A DNA stretch of 64,000 bases from Allosphingosinicella vermicomposti (GCF_003012815.1 NZ_PXYJ01000002.1:124001-188000); one strand, 5' to 3'; shown: positions 21,898 through 31,324, numbered from the stretch's first letter. The notes: generated by a model from the sequence alone, not told the origin. Numbers and translations are program-made.

Positions 21898-23643
21898 ATG
21901 AATACTTTAATTGAACGACGCGCGATTCTGCGCGGCGGCGCGCTTGGGGCTGTAGGGCTCGGGCTGACTGGCTTACTACCAGCGTGGGCCCAGAGCGGGA
22001 CCGCCGGGCTCGCCCCTCAGATGCCCACTCTTTCAGGCGAAGATATTCGCCTCAAGATCGGGCACGACGCATTCACGGTTGGTGGCCGAACTGGCCACGC
22101 CGTGACCATAAATGGCGTCTTGCCAGCGCCTCTCCTTCGCCTTCGAGAGGGGCAGAACGTTCGCCTCCATGTCGAGAACGCCCTCGACGAAGATACGTCC
22201 ATTCACTGGCATGGCTTGATCGTCCCCTTTCAGATGGACGGGGTGCCTGGCATCAGCTTTCCCGGCATCAAGCCTCGTTCGACCTTTACCTACGAGTTCC
22301 CGATTAAACAGTCGGGCACCTATTGGTATCACAGTCACTCCGGGCTGCAGGAGCAGCTTGGTCATTACGGGCCTCTGGTCATCGATCCGGCAGGCGCTGA
22401 TCCTGTCGCCTATGACCGCGAGCACGTGATTGTTCTCAGCGATTGGACCTTCTTCCACCCACACCAGGTCATTGCTCGCCTCAAGCAAGAGGGTGGCTTC
22501 TTCAATCGCCAGAAGCAGACGCTGATGGACCGCATCCAAGGCAAGGACCGGATGAGCCACGCGGACCGCAACATGTTCGCCAAGATGCGAATGGATCCGA
22601 CCGACAGCGCGGACGTGACGGAAGCGGCTTACACCTTCCTCATCAACGGTCACGGGCCTCAGGAGAATTGGACCGGCCTGTTCCGCCCTGGTGAGCGGGT
22701 TCGGTTGCGGATCATCAACTCCGCGGCTCAGACGATCTTCAACGTCCGAATTCCCGGCCTGCGCATGACCGTCGTGGGCACGGATGGCCAATATGTCCGC
22801 CCTGTCGTGATCGACGAATTCCAGATCGGCAACGCGGAAACCTACGACATCATTGTCGAGCCGACCGAAGATCGGGCCTACACTTTCGTCGCTGAGAGCA
22901 TCGACCGCTCAGGGATGGGGCGAGCGACGCTTGCTCCCCGGCTCGGGATGACGGCGCCGGTTCCCCCCCTACGCAAGCGCCCACTCCTCGGCATGAAGGA
23001 CATGGGCATGGGGGGCATGGGAGGCATGGACCATGGCTCTGGCGCCCGCGCTGGAACGGCAACCGCTCCTGCAATGGATCACGGCAGCATGGACATGCGA
23101 GACAAATCCAAGGTCGACTTCAAGGTCGGTGTAGGTGTCGACATGATTGCTCCCAACCCTGTCGATCGAACGGGGGATCCGGGGATTGGGCTTGAGAATG
23201 TCGGGCACAAAGTTCTCACATATAAAGACCTCGTCAACCTTCATCCGAACACGGACACGCGTGTTCCGACGCGAAACGTCGAAATCCATCTGACGGGGAA
23301 CATGGAGCGTTTCATGTGGTCCATCGATGGGCAGAAGCTCAGCGAGAATCCCGAGCCGATCCGCTTCGAGAGGAACGAGCGTGCCCGCCTCACCCTCGTG
23401 AACGACACGATGATGACGCACCCGATGCATCTGCACGGGCACTTCTTCGAAATCGTCAATGGCAATCCAGGCAACCAGCCGCTGAAGCATACGATCATGG
23501 TGCTCCCCGGGGGGAAAGTAAGCCTTGATCTGACGGCCGACGCTCCCGGTGACTGGGCGTTCCACTGTCACCTGCTCTACCACATGCACGCGGGAATGAT
23601 GCGTGTCGTGACGGTCCGGCCCTTGGATGGAGAAGCGGCATGA
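21898..23643 (+). CDS. copA: Multicopper oxidase CopA (copper resistance)
   Basis: A 581-residue periplasmic multicopper oxidase with a twin-arginine signal (ERRAILRGGALGAVGLGL). The copper ligands are all visible: SIHWHGLIVP, TYWYHSHSGLQEQ, HPMHLHGHFFEI and AFHCHLLYHMHAGMM. A Met-rich stretch around MKDMGMGGMGGMDHGS is typical of CopA/PcoA. It oxidises Cu(I) to the less toxic Cu(II). I chose ATG 21898 because TAAGGA lies 7 bp upstream; ATG 21892 is also possible. It overlaps copB by 4 bp. Confidence 0.96.
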   Translation: MNTLIERRAILRGGALGAVGLGLTGLLPAWAQSGTAGLAPQMPTLSGEDIRLKIGHDAFTVGGRTGHAVTINGVLPAPLLRLREGQNVRLHVENALDEDTSIHWHGLIVPFQMDGVPGISFPGIKPRSTFTYEFPIKQSGTYWYHSHSGLQEQLGHYGPLVIDPAGADPVAYDREHVIVLSDWTFFHPHQVIARLKQEGGFFNRQKQTLMDRIQGKDRMSHADRNMFAKMRMDPTDSADVTEAAYTFLINGHGPQENWTGLFRPGERVRLRIINSAAQTIFNVRIPGLRMTVVGTDGQYVRPVVIDEFQIGNAETYDIIVEPTEDRAYTFVAESIDRSGMGRATLAPRLGMTAPVPPLRKRPLLGMKDMGMGGMGGMDHGSGARAGTATAPAMDHGSMDMRDKSKVDFKVGVGVDMIAPNPVDRTGDPGIGLENVGHKVLTYKDLVNLHPNTDTRVPTRNVEIHLTGNMERFMWSIDGQKLSENPEPIRFERNERARLTLVNDTMMTHPMHLHGHFFEIVNGNPGNQPLKHTIMVLPGGKVSLDLTADAPGDWAFHCHLLYHMHAGMMRVVTVRPLDGEAA

Positions 23644-24998
23644 AGAGCATCCTCATAGCCCTCTGGGCTGCATCGGCGTCCACGACCGCGCTCGCACAGC
23701 ATACTGGTCACGACCAGCATAGTGGGCATACCACTGCCTCCGAGCCAGCGGGCCAGGCCAGCAGTACTGACGCTCACGCAGGCCACGGCACGACAGCTAC
23801 GGCTCCGGCAGAGCCGCAGGATCCGCATGCGGGGCACAACATGTCGGCGGGAACGACCTCATCTGCGACGGCTGACCCGCACGCGGGCCATAACATGCCC
23901 GCGCAGCAAACAACGCCCGCAGCCGACCCGCATGCCGGCCACACCATGCCTCGAACGACACCTGCGCCGACTTCAGATGCTCATGCTGGTCATGCGTCGC
24001 CGACGCCCGAGGCCGAGGCCCAAGGCCCCCACGCTGGCCACACCATGCCGGCTGCACCGGCGCAGCCGGCTGCAACCGATCCGCATGCAGGTCATCAGAT
24101 GCCCGCACAAAGCGACCCACACGCGGGGCATGCTCAACCGGCGCCGGCAACACAGGCTGATCCACATGCAGGCCATGTGATGCCGACCACGACTACCCAG
24201 AGCGACCCTCACGCAGGGCACGATATGAGTACGATGGAGGTGCCTGCGCCGCCTAAAGCACCCCCATCTGCGGCCGCGATGAGCGGACCTGCGCATGCTG
24301 CCGACCTCGTCTTTGGCTCAGATGCAATGGAACAGGCGCGCGCTGGTCTCGCCGAGGAGCATGGATCCATTGAGACTTTCAAATTCCTCCTAGACCGTGG
24401 GGAAGTGAAGATCCGGAACGGCTCCGAAGGTTACCTCTGGGACGCACAAGCTTGGTATGGCGGTGACATCGACAAGCTTTGGGTTAAGTCCGAAGGCGAA
24501 GGCTCGTTCGGCGGCGATTTCGAAGAAGCCGAAGTCCAGGCGCTCTGGAGCCGTGCCATCGATCCTTGGTTCGACTTGCAGGTTGGCGTCCGCCAAGACT
24601 TCCAGTCTGGTCCAGATCGTACTCACCTCGTGCTCGGCGTCCAGGGCCTCGCTCCCTATTGGTTCGAGGTCGACGGTGCCGTTTTCGTGTCGAACAAGGG
24701 CGATGTAACCGCTCGCTTGGAGGGAGAGTACGACCTTCGCATCACGCAGAAGCTTATTCTTCAGCCAAGGCTGGAGCTTGAGCTGGCGATGCAGGACGTA
24801 CCAGAGCTCGGGATTGGATCAGGCATTTCCTCAGGAGAGCTCGGCGCTCGCCTACGGTATGAGATCGTGCCGGAATTCGCGCCCTACGTGGGCGTCGAAT
24901 ACGAGCGGGCGTTCGGAGATACGGCGCGTTTTGCGGCCGACGAAGGTGAAGGACGAGATGCCTTCAGCTTCCTCGTCGGTCTGCGAGCCTGGTTTTAA
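23640..24998 (+). CDS. copB: Copper resistance protein CopB with His-repeat region
   Basis: A 452-residue outer-membrane protein. After the signal peptide, residues 20-200 hold ten HAGH units, mostly DPHAGH followed by x-Met-Pro, making a long copper-binding tract. The C-terminal half (about 215-452) is a CopB/PcoB beta-barrel domain (LLDRGEVKIRNGSEGYLWDA; VGVRQDFQSGPDRTHLVLGV) ending in FLVGLRAWF. The repeat tract is longer than in many CopB proteins. It overlaps copA by 4 bp and is translationally coupled to it. Confidence 0.93.
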   Translation: MKSILIALWAASASTTALAQHTGHDQHSGHTTASEPAGQASSTDAHAGHGTTATAPAEPQDPHAGHNMSAGTTSSATADPHAGHNMPAQQTTPAADPHAGHTMPRTTPAPTSDAHAGHASPTPEAEAQGPHAGHTMPAAPAQPAATDPHAGHQMPAQSDPHAGHAQPAPATQADPHAGHVMPTTTTQSDPHAGHDMSTMEVPAPPKAPPSAAAMSGPAHAADLVFGSDAMEQARAGLAEEHGSIETFKFLLDRGEVKIRNGSEGYLWDAQAWYGGDIDKLWVKSEGEGSFGGDFEEAEVQALWSRAIDPWFDLQVGVRQDFQSGPDRTHLVLGVQGLAPYWFEVDGAVFVSNKGDVTARLEGEYDLRITQKLILQPRLELELAMQDVPELGIGSGISSGELGARLRYEIVPEFAPYVGVEYERAFGDTARFAADEGEGRDAFSFLVGLRAWF

Positions 24999-25011
24999 CT
25001 GTAAATGTTGA

Positions 25012-25042
25012 GGGGTGCGGCGCGCTCGCGCGTATGCACCCC
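25012..25042 (+). terminator. Stem-loop downstream of copB
   Basis: GGGGTGC and GCACCCC flank a GC-rich loop that can itself pair (CGCG). It lies 13 bp after copB and before the DUF305 lipoprotein gene. No T-tract follows, so it may reduce rather than end transcription. Confidence 0.45.
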
Positions 25043-25087
25043 GTCGGCATCTCAATTCCCAACATCAAAACAAAGGGAGTGAATGAC

Positions 25088-25909
25088 ATGAAATCGAACA
25101 AAGGCCTACTCCTGGCCTCGGCGCTTCTGATGGCTTCTGCCTGCTCTTCGGGCACCGGTGACGAAAACCAAGCGGCTCCGGAGAATGTCCAGGCAGCCAA
25201 TGACATGGCGGCGATGATGAACGATCCCAACAATCCGTTCGCTCAAGCTGAGATGCAGATGAACGAGCGCATGATGGCGGCTGTCGGTGCCGACGCAGGC
25301 GACACTTGGGTCCGCAAGATGATCGAGCACCACCGCGGCGCCGTCGAGATGTCGAACACCGTCCTGGGCCAGACCCAGAATGCCGATGTTCGCCGCATGG
25401 CGCAGACCACCATCGATAAGCAGACGCGAGAGATCCAAGATCTTGAGAAGATAGCTCAGGCCAATGCTGCTCCGTCACAGGACGCGGCAACCCTCTACCG
25501 GCCGTCCGAGATGAAGATGCATGAGCAGATGATGGCGGCCACCGGCAGCTCGGTCGACGAGATCTGGATGCGAAAGATGATCGAGCATCATCGCGGTGCC
25601 GTAGAGATGTCCGACGTTGTTCTCGCTCAAAACCCGAATACCGCCATCCGGGCCAAGGCCGAGAAGGCGAAGGCAGATCAACAGAAGGAGATCCAGGCGC
25701 TCGAAGCGATGCTGAGAGGCGAAGCGACGCCAGCTGCCAATGACTCAGTCGTTAAGGCCAGCTCGAAGGAGTCAGCGGCCCCAACGAAAGCACCTGCCGT
25801 AGCCGCGAAGCAAAAGGCGCCCGAGGCCGAAAAAAGCGCGCCGAAACCCGCTCCAAAAGCGCCAGAGCCCGCGGATCCTCATGCCGGCCATGACATGAAC
25901 CACATGTAA
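25088..25909 (+). CDS. Tandem DUF305 lipoprotein
   Basis: A 273-residue lipoprotein (lipobox around MASACSSG). Two DUF305-like repeats follow, each with the RKMIEHHRGAVEMSxxVLxQ motif (near residues 78 and 173). A Lys/Ala/Pro-rich linker leads to a DPHAGHDMNHM tail shared with CopB. It probably binds copper at the envelope. ATG 25088 is preceded by AAAGGGAG. It is expressed with or just after copAB. Confidence 0.85.
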   Translation: MKSNKGLLLASALLMASACSSGTGDENQAAPENVQAANDMAAMMNDPNNPFAQAEMQMNERMMAAVGADAGDTWVRKMIEHHRGAVEMSNTVLGQTQNADVRRMAQTTIDKQTREIQDLEKIAQANAAPSQDAATLYRPSEMKMHEQMMAATGSSVDEIWMRKMIEHHRGAVEMSDVVLAQNPNTAIRAKAEKAKADQQKEIQALEAMLRGEATPAANDSVVKASSKESAAPTKAPAVAAKQKAPEAEKSAPKPAPKAPEPADPHAGHDMNHM

Positions 25910-25916
25910 CATCCTC

Positions 25917-25942
25917 AGGGGCGAGCGGCATCGCTCGCCCCT
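25917..25942. terminator. Stem-loop at the end of the copper group
   Basis: A perfect 11-bp stem (AGGGGCGAGCG, loop GCAT, complement) 8 bp after the DUF305 lipoprotein stop. No T-tract follows. It marks the likely end of the copper transcript. Confidence 0.6.
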
Positions 25943-26049
25943 GCGTCGTGAGCAGATAAGCGCCGCCACGCTCCCCTATCACTCTGTATTTAGGCATTTT
26001 TCGACTTTCAGCCGGAGCCGAGGAAGAGCTCCCATTATATATATTGACA

Positions 26050-26059
26050 TGTATATGCA
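26050..26059. promoter_or_regulatory. HutC-like box upstream of the TonB receptor
   Basis: TGTATATGCA, 53 bp upstream of the receptor start. It differs at one position from the TGTATATACA box in front of hutC. It lies in an AT-rich promoter-like stretch. Control by HutC is only a suggestion. Confidence 0.35.
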
Positions 26060-26112
26060 TTTAGCTTCTCCTGCCTCCTTGAATCATAAGATTGTCACAC
26101 TAGGGGGTTACG

Positions 26113-28836
26113 ATGAGAAGAACTGCACTATCGCTCCTGAGCGCCACTATTCTCGCGTCGGGTGGTTCCGCCGCGTTCGCGCAGACCGCACCCGAAGCCC
26201 TGGGTGACACTCAGGCAACCGAGACTACGGTGTCTGAAGCACCCGCATCCGCCGAAATCGTGGTCACCGGCTCGCGCATCCGTCGGACGGATCTGACGGC
26301 CAACGGCCCCGCCACGACGGTGACGGCAGAGAGCATCGCCAATACCGGCGTCGTGAACATCGAAAACGTTCTTCAGCGCCTCCCTGCCAGCGCAGGGGCT
26401 GCCGGTAACCAAACCTCCTCCTACTGGACCAGCAACGGCTACGGCACGGCTCAGGTGAACCTGCGTGGTCTCGGCATCAAACGCACTCTCGTGCTCCTCA
26501 ACAATCGTCGGCTTGTTGCAGGTGGAACGGGCGCCAATTCTTCGCCCGACCTCAACATGATCCCAACGCCGATCATCGAGCGCATCGACGTACTGAAAGA
26601 CGGCGCATCGGCGATCTATGGCGCCGACGCTGTCGCCGGCGTGGTGAACATCATCTCGAACACCCGTTTTGAGGGTCTGGGCATCGGCGCGCGCTACGGC
26701 ATCACCGAACGCGGCGATGGCTCCGACTTCACTGCTGACCTCACATGGGGCATTCAAGGCGAGCGTGGTGGCTTTTCCGCTGCAGCCACCTATCAGAAGA
26801 CGGAAGATGTCAACATGGCCAGTCGAGCGCCCTGTGCGCTCGGCGAGACGTCGCCTGGCGTGCTTACTTGCACCAACAGCTCCTCGACGATCGGTGGCCG
26901 TGCCGTCTTGCCCGACGGCACAATGATAAACTTCAATCAGACACCCGGCGGCGATGGCGATTTCTACGAGCCGTACAGCGGCGCCAAGCACAACTTCAAC
27001 TCCAACCCGTTCCTCAACGCGGTCAGTCCGATCGAGCGCCTGAGCACAGCCTTCTTCACGCATTACGACATCAGCGACGATGTGACGGCATTCGGCGAGT
27101 TCCTGTACACCTTCCGGAAGAGCGATCAGGTCGCAACGCCCGGCGGCCTCCGGAACCTCAATATCTCTGCCGCAAATCCGACCAATCCTACCGGGGAGAA
27201 CCTGGTATTGGTTGCCCGCCGCTTGGCCGAACCGGGGCCTCGCATCTTCTTCCAAGAAACCCACACCTGGCAGGGCACGGGGGGTCTGCGCGGGAAGCTT
27301 GCAAACAATTGGTCATGGGAGGTTGCGGCGAGCTATGGGCGAAACACTGGTCTTGACGGCTCAACCAACATCGCCAACCTAGAGCATGTTGCCAACACTC
27401 TAAACACCAATGTGTGCAGCTTCTCTGCAGGCGCGGCTGTTCCCTGCGGCGACTATCTGGGAGCCGGTGACCTAACGCCGGAGGTTCTGGACTACATCCT
27501 CTTCACCTCGCGCGATCACGGCGGAAACGAACTTGCCAGCGTCACTGCTGATTTAACGGGCGAGCTCTTTGCTCTTCCCGCCGGTGACGTCGCGTTCGCC
27601 ACTGGTGTGGTCTACCGTAAGGAAAAAGGCTGGCGCGACCCGGATCCGTTGACGGTGGCCGGCGTGGCGAACACGAACCAGCAGGATCCCATTTCCGGCT
27701 CCACTACCACGAAAGAAGCTTATCTCGAGCTTTCGGTGCCGGTGCTGAAGAACGTGCCCTTTGTTCAGGCCCTGACCCTTGACGGTGCGGTCCGCTATTC
27801 AGACTACAACCTCTTCGGCAGCACCTGGAACTATAAGGTCGCGGCAGACTGGCAGATTGTCGACGCGGTGCGCCTGCGCGCGACCTACGGCACGGGCTTT
27901 CGTGTGCCAAACGTGCCGGAGCTCTACGGCGGTGTATCCGAAGGCAATCTGACGACGACCGACCCCTGCAGTCGCTATCCTCAAAGCGGCAATGCTGTCC
28001 TGATCGCCAATTGCCAGGCATCCGGCGTGCGGCCTGATTATGTGCAGCTCGGCAATACGATCCTGACGACCGTCGGCGGCAACGAAGATCTGCAGCCGGA
28101 AAGCTCGAAGAGCTGGACGGTAGGCGCTGTCTTCCAGCCCCGTGCCATCATTCCTGGCCTTACCCTGACGGCCGACTGGTTCAACATCGATATCAAGGAC
28201 GCGATCCGCTCAATCCCGGGTTCGACGAAGCTCGCCGTTTGCTACAATACGCCGAACCTTGCTCATCCATTCTGCGACGATTTCACCCGTAATCCGCTGA
28301 CCGGGGCAATTGAGGATCTCACCGCCCAGCCGATCAATACCGGTCGAGAGCGTATGAGCGGTCTGGATCTTGGCGTCGTATACAACCGCAGCATTGGAGC
28401 GGTCGGGCTCTCCGTCGACCTCAACGTCAGCTATCTCGATGAGTATGTCATCTCGCCCTATCCGGGCGGCGACGACATCATCTTCGATGGTTTCATTGGC
28501 GGAGGCAACGGCGGCTATCCGAAATGGCGCGGCTACGGCGTGGTCACGGCAGATCTCGGAACCGTCGACCTCACCTGGTCCACCCAGTGGATCGGCAAGG
28601 CTACAGACTTCAATGCGGCACCGGGAGACATTGGCTATCGCTCCCCGAACGTCTTCTACCACAACGCGCAGGTCGCGTTCGATCTGACCGAGAATTCGCG
28701 CCTTCAGCTTGGCGTCGACAATCTCTTCGATCGTGACGCCCCCTTCATCCAAAGCTGGACTGATGCTAACACCGACACGATGACCTACGATCTTCTGGGT
28801 CGCCGTTACTATGTCGGCATTCGGCACCGCTTCTAA
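26113..28836 (+). CDS. TonB-dependent receptor
   Basis: A 907-residue outer-membrane transporter with a signal peptide (SATILASGGSAAFAQ) and no STN domain. The plug starts at AEIVVTGSRIRRTDLTANGP and includes VNLRGLGIKRTLVLLNNRRL and IIERIDVLKDGASAIYGADA. The barrel ends RYYVGIRHRF. The substrate cannot be told from sequence. Two PepSY membrane proteins follow within 12 bp; that pairing is common for receptors that take up ferric or other metal chelates. It begins a transcript separate from the copper genes. Confidence 0.9.
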   Translation: MRRTALSLLSATILASGGSAAFAQTAPEALGDTQATETTVSEAPASAEIVVTGSRIRRTDLTANGPATTVTAESIANTGVVNIENVLQRLPASAGAAGNQTSSYWTSNGYGTAQVNLRGLGIKRTLVLLNNRRLVAGGTGANSSPDLNMIPTPIIERIDVLKDGASAIYGADAVAGVVNIISNTRFEGLGIGARYGITERGDGSDFTADLTWGIQGERGGFSAAATYQKTEDVNMASRAPCALGETSPGVLTCTNSSSTIGGRAVLPDGTMINFNQTPGGDGDFYEPYSGAKHNFNSNPFLNAVSPIERLSTAFFTHYDISDDVTAFGEFLYTFRKSDQVATPGGLRNLNISAANPTNPTGENLVLVARRLAEPGPRIFFQETHTWQGTGGLRGKLANNWSWEVAASYGRNTGLDGSTNIANLEHVANTLNTNVCSFSAGAAVPCGDYLGAGDLTPEVLDYILFTSRDHGGNELASVTADLTGELFALPAGDVAFATGVVYRKEKGWRDPDPLTVAGVANTNQQDPISGSTTTKEAYLELSVPVLKNVPFVQALTLDGAVRYSDYNLFGSTWNYKVAADWQIVDAVRLRATYGTGFRVPNVPELYGGVSEGNLTTTDPCSRYPQSGNAVLIANCQASGVRPDYVQLGNTILTTVGGNEDLQPESSKSWTVGAVFQPRAIIPGLTLTADWFNIDIKDAIRSIPGSTKLAVCYNTPNLAHPFCDDFTRNPLTGAIEDLTAQPINTGRERMSGLDLGVVYNRSIGAVGLSVDLNVSYLDEYVISPYPGGDDIIFDGFIGGGNGGYPKWRGYGVVTADLGTVDLTWSTQWIGKATDFNAAPGDIGYRSPNVFYHNAQVAFDLTENSRLQLGVDNLFDRDAPFIQSWTDANTDTMTYDLLGRRYYVGIRHRF

Positions 28837-28848
28837 GGGGGTGGGAAG

Positions 28849-29553
28849 ATGACGATACGCTGGCCGCTTCTGGTTCGCCGAGTTCACAAGTGGCTGGCGT
28901 TATTCGTCGGCATCCAAGTCGTCCTGTGGACCATCACCGGCTTCTACATGGTCTCGGTCCACATCGACTACATTCACGGCGATCACCTCGTGAAAGCGCC
29001 GGAGGCTCGGGGCTTCGATCTGGCGCGGCTTGTTCCTGCGGAGCAAGTCGTCGCCGCCCATCCGCAGACTCAGGAGCTGCGCCTGCAGCATTGGCTTGAT
29101 CGGCCCGTCTGGCGGGTTCAAACGACCGAAGGCCGCTACCTCGTTGATGGGCAGTCTGGCCAAAAGCTTCCTACCCTGACCCAGGCCCAAGCTGAGGCAT
29201 CGGCGCGATCGGTCTACACTGGCAATCCGACGATCGTCTCTTCCAAGCTCCTCATGGAACCGCCGCTTGAGATGCAATCGGCCAAGCCCCCCTTCTGGCA
29301 GATTGAGTTCGAAGGATGGAACCGGCCCACCCTCTATATCTCACCAACCACAGGCGAACTCATCTCCCGGCGCCATGCACTGTGGCGGGTCTTCGACTTC
29401 GCCTGGATGCTGCACATCATGGACTATGATGAGCGCAGTAACGTAAACAATCCGCTTCTGCGGGTCGCGACTTGGAGCGCCGTTATCATGGCTCTGAGTG
29501 GAGCATGGTTGCTGCTCTGGTCCTTCCCCCGGAAGAAGAGGAAGAAAGCATGA
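28849..29553 (+). CDS. PepSY-domain membrane protein 1
   Basis: A 234-residue PepSY-type protein with a membrane segment at each end (WLALFVGIQVVLWTITGFYM and AVIMALSGAWLLLWSF). The periplasmic part has the PepSY pattern around WRVQTTEGRYLVDGQSGQKL and GELISRRHALWRVFDFAWML. Some PepSY proteins next to TonB receptors act as siderophore or ferric reductases; the His residues near the membrane segments (RRVHKWLAL, LHIMDYDE) would fit haem binding. It overlaps the next gene by 4 bp. Confidence 0.82.
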   Translation: MTIRWPLLVRRVHKWLALFVGIQVVLWTITGFYMVSVHIDYIHGDHLVKAPEARGFDLARLVPAEQVVAAHPQTQELRLQHWLDRPVWRVQTTEGRYLVDGQSGQKLPTLTQAQAEASARSVYTGNPTIVSSKLLMEPPLEMQSAKPPFWQIEFEGWNRPTLYISPTTGELISRRHALWRVFDFAWMLHIMDYDERSNVNNPLLRVATWSAVIMALSGAWLLLWSFPRKKRKKA

Positions 29554-30296
29554 AGATGGACACCATCGCGCCTCGAAAGCGGAAACCAGTCCGCCTCTCG
29601 CCTCTCCTCTTCCGTCGCATTCACAAGTGGGTCGGCCTGATTCTTGGACTCCAGTTTGTGCTTTGGACAGTTAGCGGCGCTGTGATGGCCCTTCTTGATA
29701 TGGAGAAGGTTGGTGGCCATAGCGCAGCCCCACCTCCGACAGCCTCTTCTGGCTGGTCTCCGGATATCAAGACGCCCGCCACGTTCGGCAAAGTCGAAGC
29801 TATCACGCTCCGAAACTTGGTTTCCGGCCCTGTCTTTGAGATCAAGGACGAGCGCGGACTGCGTCTAGCGGACGCCCGCACCGGTGCCCCTGTCGTCATC
29901 GAGGAACAGCTAGCGGCAGACATTGCCCGGTCGGCGTTCCATCACGAGGTTCCAGTCCGCTCTATCGAACGCTTGGAGAAGCCGAACCTCGAAGCACGCG
30001 AACACGCAGCCCCCATGTGGAGGGTGAATTTCGCGGACGAGGAAAACAGCAGCAGCTACGTCTCGGCAGTTACGGGCAAGCCTCTTGTGAACAGGGGCGA
30101 CACCTGGCGGACCTGGGACTTCGTCTGGATGCTTCACAACATGGATTACGTGAACCGCACAAGCTTCAACCACCCGCTGATCATCTTCGTCGGCTTCGGC
30201 GCATTGTGGCTGTCGTTCACCGGGTTCTACCTGCTCTTCAAGAGCTTCCGTCGGCGTGAATTCAATTGGGTCCTCGGCAAGGAAAAATTCGAGTGA
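29550..30296 (+). CDS. PepSY-domain membrane protein 2
   Basis: A 248-residue paralogue of the preceding gene, with the same layout: RRIHKWVGLILGLQFVLWTV at the start, a periplasmic PepSY part, then TWRTWDFVWMLHNMDYVNRT and a C-terminal membrane segment (IIFVGFGALWLSFTGFYLLF). The ATG overlaps the stop of PepSY 1. The two probably form a complex, perhaps an electron-carrying inner-membrane pair serving the upstream receptor. Confidence 0.82.
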   Translation: MKMDTIAPRKRKPVRLSPLLFRRIHKWVGLILGLQFVLWTVSGAVMALLDMEKVGGHSAAPPPTASSGWSPDIKTPATFGKVEAITLRNLVSGPVFEIKDERGLRLADARTGAPVVIEEQLAADIARSAFHHEVPVRSIERLEKPNLEAREHAAPMWRVNFADEENSSSYVSAVTGKPLVNRGDTWRTWDFVWMLHNMDYVNRTSFNHPLIIFVGFGALWLSFTGFYLLFKSFRRREFNWVLGKEKFE

Positions 30297-30384
30297 CGCG
30301 GGCACCCCTCCGAACGATGTTGTTCTGACACGCTAGATTAATTTGCCCGGTTCTCCGCCATGCGGGCTTTTCCGGGCCTGTAAC

Positions 30385-30420
30385 GGGGCTTGGTACCGCG
30401 TGTAGGCGTCAAGCCCCTTT
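30385..30420 (+). terminator. Candidate terminator or leader hairpin before the ferredoxin gene
   Basis: GGGGCTTG and CAAGCCCC (8 bp) with a 17-nt loop, followed by TTT. It lies 88 bp after PepSY 2 and about 45 bp before the ferredoxin gene, so the ferredoxin may have its own transcription start or be attenuated. Confidence 0.4.
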
Positions 30421-30463
30421 CCTCCCCGCTCCACGCAATCTGCCTTTATAAGGACCCACTTGA

Positions 30464-30781
30464 ATGCCGAAGCTCATTGTTGTCACGCGCGATGGCACCG
30501 AACAGGAGATCGATGGCGAAGCCGGGCTGAGTGTGATGGAAGTGATCAGAGAGGCCGGCATCGACGAGCTGCTTGCGCTCTGCGGCGGCTGCTGTTCCTG
30601 CGCAACTTGCCACGTGCACGTGGATCCGGAGTGGGCTTCTCAGTTGCCGTCTCTCAGCGGGGATGAGGATGACCTGCTCGATAGCTCGGATCATCGCGTT
30701 GCAACGAGCCGCTTGTCGTGTCAGCTTCGTTTCGGCCGCACTCTGGATGGGATGCGCGTAACGATCGCCCCGGAGGACTGA
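30464..30781 (+). CDS. [2Fe-2S] ferredoxin, adrenodoxin type
   Basis: A 105-residue ferredoxin. The cluster ligands are in [20 protein letters not shown] (a Cys-x5-Cys-x2-Cys arrangement, with one extra Cys) and RLSCQLRF near the end. Proteins of this type pass electrons to cytochromes P450, dioxygenases or reductases. No such partner is next to it. It may feed electrons to the PepSY pair, or serve histidine or aromatic degradation; this is speculative. Confidence 0.88.
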   Translation: MPKLIVVTRDGTEQEIDGEAGLSVMEVIREAGIDELLALCGGCCSCATCHVHVDPEWASQLPSLSGDEDDLLDSSDHRVATSRLSCQLRFGRTLDGMRVTIAPED

Positions 30782-30836
30782 GCCTTAGCATCCTTTGACA
30801 TTGAGGAGTGCGCCGAAGCGCGCCAAAAGCGTGCTT

Positions 30837-31187
30837 ATGTGGTATCTCATCGCCAAAGCTGCTGTCTCGGGCATTCTAATCGCTACCATCTCCGAGGTCG
30901 CCAAGCGGTATCCCGGGTTTGGCGGGTTGATAGCGTCACTTCCATTGGTATCGGTTATGGGAATGATCTGGCTGTGGCGCGATCGTCCGGATGCCGAGAA
31001 CATGGCATTACACGCCGCCTCCACTTTCTGGTTCGTGCTGCCTTCATTACCCATGTTCCTGCTCATCCCCGCGATGCTGCGAGAGGGGTTCGGATTTTGG
31101 ATATCGCTCATTGCTGGCTGCGTCTTAACGATCCTGCTGTATTCGCTGACGATCTGGGCCGCCCCTCGCCTAGGCATTAGTCTCTGA
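30837..31187 (+). CDS. DUF3147 small membrane protein
   Basis: A 116-residue protein with four membrane segments, matching DUF3147-type proteins (LIAKAAVSGILIATISEVAK, RYPGFGGLIASLPLVSVMGM and FWFVLPSLPMFLLIPAML). The function is unknown. I chose ATG 30837; a frame-mate start at 30795 is possible. It follows the ferredoxin by 55 bp. Confidence 0.75.
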   Translation: MWYLIAKAAVSGILIATISEVAKRYPGFGGLIASLPLVSVMGMIWLWRDRPDAENMALHAASTFWFVLPSLPMFLLIPAMLREGFGFWISLIAGCVLTILLYSLTIWAAPRLGISL

Positions 31188-31314
31188 GAACCGCCCAGTC
31201 GTTGGAGGAGGACATTGTCGGCGGAAGACAGTTCCTGAGAAAGCCTGCAGACCATATGCCGTGCGTCTGCAGCTGCATGTCGCTACTCGATTTTGTCCTA
31301 GTTTGTGCTAGAGG

Positions 31315-31324
31315 TGTATATACA
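31315..31324. promoter_or_regulatory. HutC operator upstream of hutC
   Basis: The perfect palindrome TGTATATACA contains GTATATAC, which fits the GT-M-TA-K-AC pattern described for operators of the HutC subfamily of GntR regulators. It lies 39 bp before the hutC start, suggesting autorepression. Confidence 0.7.

Noticed and set aside
22033-23589. Minus-strand ORFs of over 200 residues opposite copA
   Set aside because: Shadows of the multicopper oxidase gene, whose copper motifs are all intact.
23640-24240. The repetitive stretch in copB as a CRISPR or tandem DNA repeat array
   Set aside because: The repeats vary in length and codon use and encode HAGH units; no fixed spacer-repeat pattern. 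I saw no CRISPR array anywhere in the window.
25752-26060. A 102-residue minus-strand ORF after the copper group
   Set aside because: It mostly lies opposite the lipoprotein's Ala/Lys/Pro-rich end and crosses the stem-loop; no family resemblance.
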